DNA from: Afifellaceae bacterium
GTDB taxonomy: Bacteria > Pseudomonadota > Alphaproteobacteria > Rhizobiales > Afifellaceae
DNA: 64,000 nt
Direction of reading: 5' to 3'
Assembly: GCA_028284625.1 (NCBI GenBank)
Contig: JANQRH010000005.1
Location: 1 to 64,000 of the forward strand
The position numbers and the translations under genes were made by a program. The notes below the pieces were generated by a model that worked only from the letters and a program-made list of their open reading frames with translations, was not told where the DNA came from and made no database searches. Shown piece by piece: positions 52,575-59,857 of this stretch; the first letter of the stretch is position 1; every line of letters begins with the position of its first letter.

Positions 52575-53052
52575 AGGCTGAAAGCTTCGCGCGGCCGGGC
52601 CGCAGCGCTTCCCAGCTCCCCTCAAAATCAAGCACCGCCAGCGCTGCCTTGGGAAATCGCGCAGCGAGGATCGAGCCGTCCGGCCCATCAAGGTCGCAGG
52701 CGAGCGCCACGGCCGTCTCGTGCATGGTCGGGTTATGCCCGACCAGAAGCAGGGTCGAAGCGTCGCCGCCTTCTTCGTTCAGGATCGGCACATAGGAGCT
52801 GGCATCATAGATGGCCCGCGACAGCCGCACTTCCGGTTCGTCGCGGAGCGCGGGGCCGGCGAAGTCCCATGTTTCCTTGGCGCGCCGCGCCGTAGAGCAC
52901 AGCACGAGATCGACCGGTCCGCGGCCCGCGATTGCGCGGCCCATCTCAGCCGAGGTCTCGCGCCCGCTCTTGGTCAGCGCGCGTCCGTGATCATTGGAGC
53001 CGGGCTGGGTGCGTTCAGCCTTGGCATGACGGAGAAGAAGCAAACGTGGCAT
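52561..53052 (-). CDS. sixA: SixA-like phosphohistidine phosphatase
   Basis: 163 residues from ATG 53052 (MPRLLLLRHAKAERTQPG), which places the catalytic RHA motif (His8-type position) at the start as in the histidine phosphatase family. LVLCSTARRAKETWDFA and LLVGHNPTMHE give the other active-site Arg and His. SixA removes phosphate from Hpt-type histidines. The upstream part of the open frame is not conserved. Confidence 0.85.
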   Translation of the reverse strand: MPRLLLLRHAKAERTQPGSNDHGRALTKSGRETSAEMGRAIAGRGPVDLVLCSTARRAKETWDFAGPALRDEPEVRLSRAIYDASSYVPILNEEGGDASTLLLVGHNPTMHETAVALACDLDGPDGSILAARFPKAALAVLDFEGSWEALRPGRAKLSAFILP

Positions 53053-53187
53053 AGAGCGCCGATACCGCGCCGGCCCGGGCGCGGCAAGCTGCAATGCAGC
53101 AGAGCGGCCAGAAGCCGCCTCCGCCCGGGCGCGCCAGCCAGCCTCAGACGCACAATCACCGGGTGAGGTGTAGTCGAAACCGGACGA

Positions 53188-54030
53188 TCAGGAGCTCTCC
53201 GCTTTGAGCGTCCCGTCCGCTGTCTCAACCTCCGTGGCCAGCCGGAGATCGATGAGTTCCTCCGGCGTGAAGAGGTAGAGTTTCTCCTTCGGCGTCGACA
53301 TCGCCCGCGTCCACACTAGCGGGTCCACGCCGAAGCCGTGAAGCAGGTCCTGTGCCTCCGCGCCGACGCGCTGCGCCTGATCCATCCCCTCCGCCAGCGA
53401 GCCGAAGGCCGTTTCAAGCGGCGAGGCGCGATGCACGCCGATCCAGGCCGTGGCATCGGCGACGCGCTGCACACCGCCGGCGAACACCAGCGGGCAGGAG
53501 GAGGCGCAATAGCCCTCCGCGACGATGCGCGTATTGAGGCCGGCGTCGCGGATGATGTTGGCCATCTGCACCGCGTCGGCGACGGAACCGCCAGGCGAGT
53601 GCAGCACAATCTCGTCGATGTCGGAGGCGCGCTCGCTCATCAAAAAGACCGCCAACGCGTCGGCGGTGCCTTGCGTGATCGTGCCTTCCGCAACCGCCGA
53701 ACCATTGGTCCCGAGGCGAAAGCGCATGGGCTCGCCCTCGGTTTCGCCGCGCGGCCGGGTCATCAAACGTTTCAAATCGGAATCCGGCGCAATGGGTCGC
53801 GTCAGCGGCAAATAGGGGCGGGTCTGGCTGCCCGGCAGCGGTCGGTCCATCTTGACCGGCGAAAGCGGCGGCAAGTCCGGTCGGTTGGCGATCTGCTCGT
53901 GCCGCAGGTCCTGGAAATCCATGCCGATCATGAATGCGGACAGCGCAACAAGTCCGTAGAAGCCATGCTTGAGGACGGTGCCTTCCGGCTGCCCCTTCAT
54001 ACGCTCAGACAGGCCTTTCATGCGCGCCAT
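53188..54030 (-). CDS. Membrane-anchored ClpP/SppA-like serine protease homologue
   Basis: 280 residues. One membrane helix near the N-terminus (FYGLVALSAFMIGMDF), a linker, then a ClpP/crotonase fold: DIDEIVLHSPGGSVADAVQMANIIRDAGLNTRIV and the nucleophile region EGYCASSCPLVFAGG, then AWIGVHRAS with a candidate His. It resembles periplasmic ClpP-like proteins of alphaproteobacteria. The stop of the next minus-strand gene upstream overlaps its start, so the two may act together. Confidence 0.75.
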   Translation of the reverse strand: MARMKGLSERMKGQPEGTVLKHGFYGLVALSAFMIGMDFQDLRHEQIANRPDLPPLSPVKMDRPLPGSQTRPYLPLTRPIAPDSDLKRLMTRPRGETEGEPMRFRLGTNGSAVAEGTITQGTADALAVFLMSERASDIDEIVLHSPGGSVADAVQMANIIRDAGLNTRIVAEGYCASSCPLVFAGGVQRVADATAWIGVHRASPLETAFGSLAEGMDQAQRVGAEAQDLLHGFGVDPLVWTRAMSTPKEKLYLFTPEELIDLRLATEVETADGTLKAESS

Positions 54031-55367
54031 TACGTGTCTCCCCGACCGCGTTGCGGGGCGAGGGGCGTCACGTTGCGGGCGTCGGGTTGCGGCGCCTCTG
54101 TCTCGGGGGCGTCGTCAGGCGGGGCAGGTGGCGAAGGCGCGGGCTCCGTCGCTTCACGCGGGGCGGACGCACCGAGTTGTTCGGTCGCCAGCTCCTCGCG
54201 CCGCATCTGCTCATAGAGCCGCATGGCCTTCATCATGTCGGCGGCGGTCATCACATTGTCGATCACCCGCGGGTCTTCCTCGCGGCGAATGGCGCTGTGC
54301 ACCACAACCAGGATCAGGACCAGCACCGCCGGCAGGAGGTCGATGGAGATCGCACCGGCCCACGAAGGCAGGAAATCTGCGCCATAAGCCAGCACGGCTG
54401 CCGGCCGCGACAGCGGCACAAAGCGTTCCGGTCGCACGGTCTCGACCGCAAGCACCTGATCGGCGGCAGAGGCGAGCGCCTTGGATTGCGCAGCGACCGC
54501 CCCGGCGACATTGCCGACCACCGTTTCCTGCCGGTTGCGGAGGTCCTGCGTGCCACCATCGGCGACCGGCGCAATGAAGGTGGAGGCCAGATCGTCGGCG
54601 GCGCGCCGCACTGCCGGGGCAACGGATGTTTGCTGCAAACTGGCGATGACACCGGCGAGCGCCACCGCCTCCTCGCCGAAAGCGTCGGCGCGGCGGGCGA
54701 CCGGGCCGCTGGCGGAAACCAGCGAGCGCATGCGCGCTATGCGTTCACCGCCTTGCTCATGCAACTGTCGCACGGTCTCGCGCGACTGGATGACCTCCTC
54801 AGCAAGCCCCCGGATATCATTCGACATCTGCGTCAGGAGCTGCACGACCGTGCCGGAACCGGACGTGCCGGTCAGCGCGCCGGAGGCGCGTTCATCATCG
54901 GCGAGCCGCGCAAACCGGTTTGCCGCAAGCTGGATGTCCGGCAGCAGGGATTGCGCCGCCAACGCGTTGGAATGCGCCTTGTCGAGGGCATCGGCGTAAC
55001 CTTCTGCGGCGCGTGACAAATGCTGCTCGATCGCCGCTGAGCCGGCCAGCGCCGCAGCGTTGAGCCATGACGACATGGCCACGATCATGACGGAGCCAAG
55101 CACGATTGCGCCGACGAGCGCGCGGCGATGCGCTGCGTATCGAACATGCGGCATGAGCCGCATGAGAAAGATCCAGAATGCGTAGATGCCGACGGAGACG
55201 GCGGCGGAGTAGATCAGAGCGCCAAGAAACACGACGCTGGCGGAGCCGTCGAGCAGGTCGCGCACGCCAATATACGTGTAAACGCCTGATGCGAGAGCTA
55301 AAACAGCAAGGGCGATTCTGGTGGTTAGTTGAAGAGCGTCTATGCCTTCCCTAAGCGGCCGCGCCAT
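54030..55367 (-). CDS. Hypothetical membrane protein with helical periplasmic domain
   Basis: 445 residues. Three N-terminal membrane helices (ALAVLALASGVYTYIGV; ALIYSAAVSVGIYAFWIFLM; ALVGAIVLGSVMIVAMSSW) precede a long helical region (residues ~120-300) rich in Ala/Arg with little similarity to known families, a further helix (GAISIDLLPAVLVLILVVVHSAI), and a low-complexity Pro/Ala tail. It overlaps the ClpP-like gene. I do not recognise a family; it may be a partner or substrate receptor of that protein. Confidence 0.65.
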   Translation of the reverse strand: MARPLREGIDALQLTTRIALAVLALASGVYTYIGVRDLLDGSASVVFLGALIYSAAVSVGIYAFWIFLMRLMPHVRYAAHRRALVGAIVLGSVMIVAMSSWLNAAALAGSAAIEQHLSRAAEGYADALDKAHSNALAAQSLLPDIQLAANRFARLADDERASGALTGTSGSGTVVQLLTQMSNDIRGLAEEVIQSRETVRQLHEQGGERIARMRSLVSASGPVARRADAFGEEAVALAGVIASLQQTSVAPAVRRAADDLASTFIAPVADGGTQDLRNRQETVVGNVAGAVAAQSKALASAADQVLAVETVRPERFVPLSRPAAVLAYGADFLPSWAGAISIDLLPAVLVLILVVVHSAIRREEDPRVIDNVMTAADMMKAMRLYEQMRREELATEQLGASAPREATEPAPSPPAPPDDAPETEAPQPDARNVTPLAPQRGRGDT

Positions 55368-55558
55368 ACCCGAACTCCGTCGCGAACAACATTCGCGCTC
55401 GGCCCCCGGAGCATCATGAAGCCTTGCAGCCGGCTTTTCAATTCCGATTGCGCATGTTCTGCGAAAACGTTCGCGCCTGCACGTTTTCTACAGCGCGTGA
55501 ACCGAATTCGATCCTGGGTTCCTACCGCAATCGTCCAGGCTCGCGCGATAGTCCAATT

Positions 55559-56176
55559 TCAGCTCGGCCATCGGTCGCTCTCGTAAGCAAGATTGAGAAA
55601 ATCGTCGTGCAGGCAGAAGGTTCTGCGGGCGGCTTCGACGGATCGCGTGAGTTCCAGGCCGTTCCTTGTTTGCTCTCGCAGAACGTCAAGAAACGCAGTC
55701 CAAGATCTCCGCGTAGCGTCACCGTAAGGGGCGAAGATACGAAGACCGTTCGGACAAAGATCTGACCCCAGTTGCCGCAGGCGCTTCGAGATAAGGCGGC
55801 CACCCAGCGTCGAACCCTCGACGACGTAGAGATAGCCAATCCACTCGGCATTCTCGCGGAATGACGGCGCCTGTCCTTGAGGTATCAGGCACGCGTCTCC
55901 TTGTATGTCGGCAAAATCGGCCTTCGCGAGGTCTTCGCGGAACTGGAAGTTGCTGTGGCGGCACAGGCACTCTGGCATCTGGCGCTTGAGGTCCGCCTCC
56001 ATCACTTTGTAGACGGCAAGGTGGGCGGCGACCACGCGTTGGAGCGTGCCAATGTCGCACTTCTCGCTCATTAGCTTCGCGAAAAGCGGATTGCGCTCCA
56101 GTCGATCGTGGTCCTGTCGGGTCTCGGTTCGGAGCCGGTCTCTGGGATCGCCTATAGGTCCTGGATGTACAGTCAT
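55559..56176 (-). CDS. Heme oxygenase, bacterial BphO/HmuO-like
   Basis: 205 residues from ATG 56176. The N-terminal LRTETRQDHDRLE holds the proximal heme His, and YLYVVEGSTLGGRLISKRLRQL is the distal helix signature. It cleaves heme to biliverdin, iron and CO. BphO enzymes usually neighbour a bacteriophytochrome, which needs biliverdin, but none lies in this window. It may instead serve iron recovery. Confidence 0.85.
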   Translation of the reverse strand: MTVHPGPIGDPRDRLRTETRQDHDRLERNPLFAKLMSEKCDIGTLQRVVAAHLAVYKVMEADLKRQMPECLCRHSNFQFREDLAKADFADIQGDACLIPQGQAPSFRENAEWIGYLYVVEGSTLGGRLISKRLRQLGSDLCPNGLRIFAPYGDATRRSWTAFLDVLREQTRNGLELTRSVEAARRTFCLHDDFLNLAYESDRWPS

Positions 56177-56340
56177 TGCCTCAAGGCTGGAGCAAGAGTC
56201 TTGCCGACGTCTCAAGCAACCTCACTCAATCGCCTTTGTTCCGACCGTCCGTTGCGAAATGGTCCCGACGCCGGCGGAAATGGGTTAATCCGAGGGCCCT
56301 GGGTAGCACTATAGCCACAAGCGGCTCTGCCTTTGCAAAA

Positions 56341-56366
56341 GGAACTTCCGGAGCATTTCGCACGTT
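56341..56366 (+). promoter_or_regulatory. EcfG-like general-stress promoter candidate
   Basis: GGAAC (56341-56345), 17-base spacer, CGTT (56363-56366) matches the alphaproteobacterial EcfG consensus GGAAC-N16/17-CGTT. It points right, antisense to the small hypothetical gene at 56472-56915 and toward dksA at 57086. No plus-strand gene lies close by, so it may drive an RNA, a long dksA leader, or be a chance match. Confidence 0.35.
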
Positions 56367-56471
56367 CAGCTGCCTCTGCGCCTGTGCCGGGTGCAATTTG
56401 CCCGTCGCGCACCCCAAAGCTCCGAAATCGGAAGTAGCCTCTAGCCGCGATAAAGCAGCTTGGATCGGCTT

Positions 56472-56915
56472 CTAGGCAGCGCGGCGGAGGCGTGGCCGGC
56501 GCCGCACTTTTCGCCGCCGCACGTTGGGCGCGCTTTGAACCGGCGTGGATGCAGCCGCGAGCTGCAAGCCGCTTTCCGCCGCGGCGCGCTCCGCAGCCAA
56601 GACAGCCAGCTCAACCTTCAGCAATGCGCCAAACGCTGCTCGTCGCTCCGCCAGGGCGGCATCGACGCCCGGCAGAATCCGCTCCATCGTCCATAACGAC
56701 GCGCGCGCCGCAAGCATCAGATTGAGATAGAGGCGTGACGCCTCGCGAAGCCGCATGCGCAACGCGTCCGCCGCCAAAAAGCGCCCGGCGCGTAAGGCCT
56801 CGCATTCGCGCTCGATTGTTGAGACGACAACGCCTTCAGCCGCTTCGATGGCCCGCAGGAGTTCGTCGGCCTGCGCCTCGGCTTGCGCCCGGATACTCGA
56901 TACTTGTGCGCGCAT
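56472..56915 (-). CDS. Small helical hypothetical protein
   Basis: 147 residues, ATG 56915. Almost wholly helical: SIRAQAEAQADELLRAIEAAEG, then AADALRMRLREASRLYLNLMLAARASLW, with a strongly basic end (RRRKVRRRPRLRR). The length and helix pattern suit a small chaperone or an accessory flagellar protein, and a fliO-like gene lies 1.5 kb away, but I see no conserved signature and leave it unnamed. Confidence 0.5.
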   Translation of the reverse strand: MRAQVSSIRAQAEAQADELLRAIEAAEGVVVSTIERECEALRAGRFLAADALRMRLREASRLYLNLMLAARASLWTMERILPGVDAALAERRAAFGALLKVELAVLAAERAAAESGLQLAAASTPVQSAPNVRRRKVRRRPRLRRAA

Positions 56916-57085
56916 GCCCGCGATCCTGGCAGGCCAAGGTTAAGGTTCGGCAAATGCTGCAGCCCCGCTGGCGCGTTAAACTTGAGCGAGATTTCACAAA
57001 TGCTTCAAGCCGAAGCGCTTGCCAGCGCCACGTTTTCTCCCGTATATGGCGCGCCAATAAAGGGGGGATAGGGGATAAGTGTGTT

Positions 57086-57523
57086 ATGGCGCGGAGTAGA
57101 GCGAACGGCCATAATTCCAAAGCAAACGGCTATCGGCCTCGTGCCAAAGAGCCGTTTATGAACAACCGGCAGCGCGAGTATTTCCGTCTCAAGTTGCAGT
57201 CCTGGAGAGACGAGATTCTCGCCGAAAGCCGCGAAACGCTGGAAGCCCTTCAGGCCGACAGCCAGAACCATCCCGATTACGCCGACCGCGCCTCGTCCGA
57301 AACGGACCGCTCCATCGAGCTTCGCGCACGCGATCGCCAGCGCAAGCTGATCTCCAAGATCGACGCCGCCTTGAAGCGGATCGATGAGGGGACCTACGGC
57401 TATTGCGAGGAAACCGGCGAGCCCATCAGCCTGAAACGGCTCGATGCCCGCCCGATCGCCACTTTATCGATCGAGGCGCAAGAGCGGCATGAGCGCCGCG
57501 AGCGGGTCTATCGCGACGAGTGA
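57086..57523 (+). CDS. dksA: DksA/TraR-family RNA polymerase regulator
   Basis: 145 residues from ATG 57086 (RBS GGGGAT); ATG 57158 (MNNRQREYF) is possible but the region before it is normally present. The coiled-coil and tip motif (QADSQNHPDYADRASSETDRS) and the globular domain (RDRQRKLISKIDAALKRIDEGTYGY) are clear. The usual four zinc Cys are reduced to one: YGYC is kept but the others read Thr, Ser and Ala (CEETG, TLSIEAQ). Rhizobial DksA proteins are known to work with fewer Cys, so it is probably functional without zinc. Confidence 0.88.
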   Translation: MARSRANGHNSKANGYRPRAKEPFMNNRQREYFRLKLQSWRDEILAESRETLEALQADSQNHPDYADRASSETDRSIELRARDRQRKLISKIDAALKRIDEGTYGYCEETGEPISLKRLDARPIATLSIEAQERHERRERVYRDE

Positions 57524-57591
57524 GCGAGAGGCATGCGCAAAAGCGCAGCAACGCGGGCCTCACGCGCGGCGTGCGCCGTTAGTCAGCCGCG

Positions 57592-58425
57592 ATGACCATC
57601 GACACCTTTGACGCAGAGGAGATTGCGGCGACCGTGCTCGCCGCGATCGACAGTGCGTCATCCATCGCACCGATCAGCGACTCCACGCCTGACTTCGACC
57701 TCGACCACGCCTACCGCGTCTCCGCCGCGCTGACAGGGCTGCGCACGGACCGGGGCGACCGACCGATCGGCTGGAAAATCGGCTTTACCAACCGCACCAT
57801 CTGGGACGAATACGGCGTCTATGCCCCGATCTGGGGACCGATGTACGACACGACACTGGTGAATGTGGACCCGACCTCCGGCAGCCACGATTGCCCGGTC
57901 AGCATTTTTGCAGAACCGCGCATAGAGCCGGAGATAGCACTGCGGCTCTCCGATACGCCTCGTCCGGACATGGACGACAAGGAGCTCATGACCTGCATCG
58001 ACGCGGTCGCGCATGGCGTGGAGATTGTCCAATCCGTGTTTTCAAACTGGCGCTTCAAAGCCGCCGACACGGTCGCCGCCGGCGCCGTCCATGGATGCTA
58101 TCGCTGCGGCCCGTTCGTCCCCATCCCGCCGGCGGAGCGCACACATTGGGTAGAGATGCTCGCGGGCTTTGAGATCACGCTGTTCCAGGGCGAGAGTGAG
58201 ATCGACCGCGGCGCAGCCACAAACGTGCTGAGCGGCGGCCCTTTGGAGGCGCTCCGCCATTTCGTGCGCGGCCATGCGGATTACTCCGCCGGGGCGGCGC
58301 TTCAAGCCGGGCAGATCGTGACGACCGGCACGGTTACGCGTGCCTTCCCAGTGCAGGCCGGCGAGCGCTGGCGCACTGAGCTGAGCGGGTTGCCGCTGAA
58401 GGGACTGGACCTGGCTCTGGTCTAG
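57592..58425 (+). CDS. 2-keto-4-pentenoate hydratase-like (MhpD/FAH superfamily)
   Basis: 277 residues. The family pattern is evident: AYRVSAALTGLRTDRGDRPIGWKIGFTN near the start, PRIEPEIALRLS (metal-binding Glu-x-Glu), and C-terminal VTTGTVTRAFPVQAGERWRTEL. Enzymes of this family hydrate or decarboxylate oxo-alkenoates in meta-cleavage routes. No aromatic-degradation genes neighbour it, so its substrate is unknown. Confidence 0.8.
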   Translation: MTIDTFDAEEIAATVLAAIDSASSIAPISDSTPDFDLDHAYRVSAALTGLRTDRGDRPIGWKIGFTNRTIWDEYGVYAPIWGPMYDTTLVNVDPTSGSHDCPVSIFAEPRIEPEIALRLSDTPRPDMDDKELMTCIDAVAHGVEIVQSVFSNWRFKAADTVAAGAVHGCYRCGPFVPIPPAERTHWVEMLAGFEITLFQGESEIDRGAATNVLSGGPLEALRHFVRGHADYSAGAALQAGQIVTTGTVTRAFPVQAGERWRTELSGLPLKGLDLALV

Positions 58426-58440
58426 CCTTGAGCAGGGGGC

Positions 58441-59601
58441 CTAGCGGCCTTTGGTGTCGCCGGTCAGTTCACCGAGCAGCCGCGCCATCTCGTCTTCAAG
58501 CGCGTCACCCGTCTCGCGGCGCCGCGAGTCGAGGCTGATCACGGGCGCTTCTTCGCGGCGTTCGCTGGGCGCCGACGACTCACGCCGTCGCTCGCTTTCG
58601 GGTGCGGCTCCAGAGGACTCGCCGCCCAACGATCGCGGCTCGATCGCCCGGGCACGGCCCTTGTCGCCACCGTCGGAGCGTTGACGGGCGCTTGCGCTCG
58701 GCGCGGTGTCCGCTGCGTCATCGGATGATGCTTTTTGCTTGGGCTCGGTGCGGCCTTGATTGGCTGACTGAACCTCCTCCGCAAGCGCTTCCTCCAGCCG
58801 GTCGGCAAGGTCACCCAGCGTCGTGGACGAGTCATTGGAGCGCTTGGCCGAAAGCGGCGGCTGCGGCTTGGTTCCGCCGTCCGATTGCACAGGGTCAACG
58901 CGGAGCGCCTGCACGATCTCATTCTCGATGGTATCCGGCTCCGCCCAAGGCACGCCTGCATTTGGCAGACCGCCGCCGTTTCGCTGCTGCCCGCCACCGT
59001 TGCGGCGACCGGCGGCGCTTTGGCCATCCTGGCCGGATTCGGCCCGGGCCCCGCCAAGCGGCGTTGGCTGAATAGTGCGCTGTGCTGCGGCAGGCTCGCG
59101 CCTTTGAAACTGGGCTCCGCCGGAACGCTGGCGCTTCTCCCGCGTGCGTGCAGCCGGCGCCGGAGGGGCTTCAGGCCGAGGCGTTGCGGTCGCAGGCGGC
59201 GTGACAGACGGCATCGGGGCTGCAGGGGCCTCCTTCGCTGCAGCAGCGCCCAGGATCGGCGCTGCGGCGAGCTTGCCCGTCTCCGGAACAATGGCATCAG
59301 CCGGTGCGCCGGGGCCGCGAACCTTCTTGACGTCGTTCTCAACAACCAGATCGGCCGGTCCGCCGACCATAACGAGATGTTCGATCCGGTCGCAGCGCAG
59401 AAGAACCAGCCGCCGCTCGTCGTCCACGGGCGTGCTTTCCAGAACCTCTACGCGGCTATGGCCCAAGATGCCCGATTGGGTTCCGCCGCGGGCCTTACGC
59501 TGACGAAACAGACCAAATCGGAAATGCAAAACCGCCAAAACCGCCGCGGCAAGGGCCAAAACAACAATCAGACCGACAACAATGCCGACAACACTCAGCA
59601 T
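58441..59601 (-). CDS. FliO-family flagellar biosynthesis protein, extended
   Basis: 386 residues. One N-terminal membrane helix (VVGIVVGLIVVLALAAAVLAVLHF) is followed by the FliO domain (SRVEVLESTPVDDERRLVLLRCDRIEHLVMVGGPADLVVE), then ~270 residues of low-complexity, Arg/Ser/Pro-rich tail. FliO helps assemble the flagellar export gate. A short FliO domain with a long tail is usual in alphaproteobacteria. It is divergent from cckA. Confidence 0.78.
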   Translation of the reverse strand: MLSVVGIVVGLIVVLALAAAVLAVLHFRFGLFRQRKARGGTQSGILGHSRVEVLESTPVDDERRLVLLRCDRIEHLVMVGGPADLVVENDVKKVRGPGAPADAIVPETGKLAAAPILGAAAAKEAPAAPMPSVTPPATATPRPEAPPAPAARTREKRQRSGGAQFQRREPAAAQRTIQPTPLGGARAESGQDGQSAAGRRNGGGQQRNGGGLPNAGVPWAEPDTIENEIVQALRVDPVQSDGGTKPQPPLSAKRSNDSSTTLGDLADRLEEALAEEVQSANQGRTEPKQKASSDDAADTAPSASARQRSDGGDKGRARAIEPRSLGGESSGAAPESERRRESSAPSERREEAPVISLDSRRRETGDALEDEMARLLGELTGDTKGR

Positions 59602-59769
59602 TCACTTCTCCAATCCGCCGCAACCCAAAGGCGGAATCATAGACGGAACCGCCGAGCCGTTCAATTAACCCGTCATCTGGAGGTGAACGTCCCGGGAAGT
59701 TGAAAATGCGGCCCATACAGATACTAAGGTGGCGGAATCCAGCCAAGGCGAATCGGATAGGTTGCCCTT

Positions 59770-59819
59770 GAGCATGATGCCGAAAAGTGGACGCCATCTT
59801 TTCGGATAAGATCATGCTC
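59770..59819. repeat. Rhizobial palindromic repeat
   Basis: An imperfect ~50-base palindrome, GAGCATGATGCCGAAAAG.. against ..CTTTTCGGATAAGATCATGCTC, centred on GGACGCC. The arms share most bases. It is a widespread rhizobial repeat class. Here it lies in the fliO-cckA divergent gap; the other ~200 bases show no clear promoter. Confidence 0.75.
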
Positions 59820-59857
59820 CAGCAAAGAGATAGGGCCTCCATTCTGGTTCAACCAAA

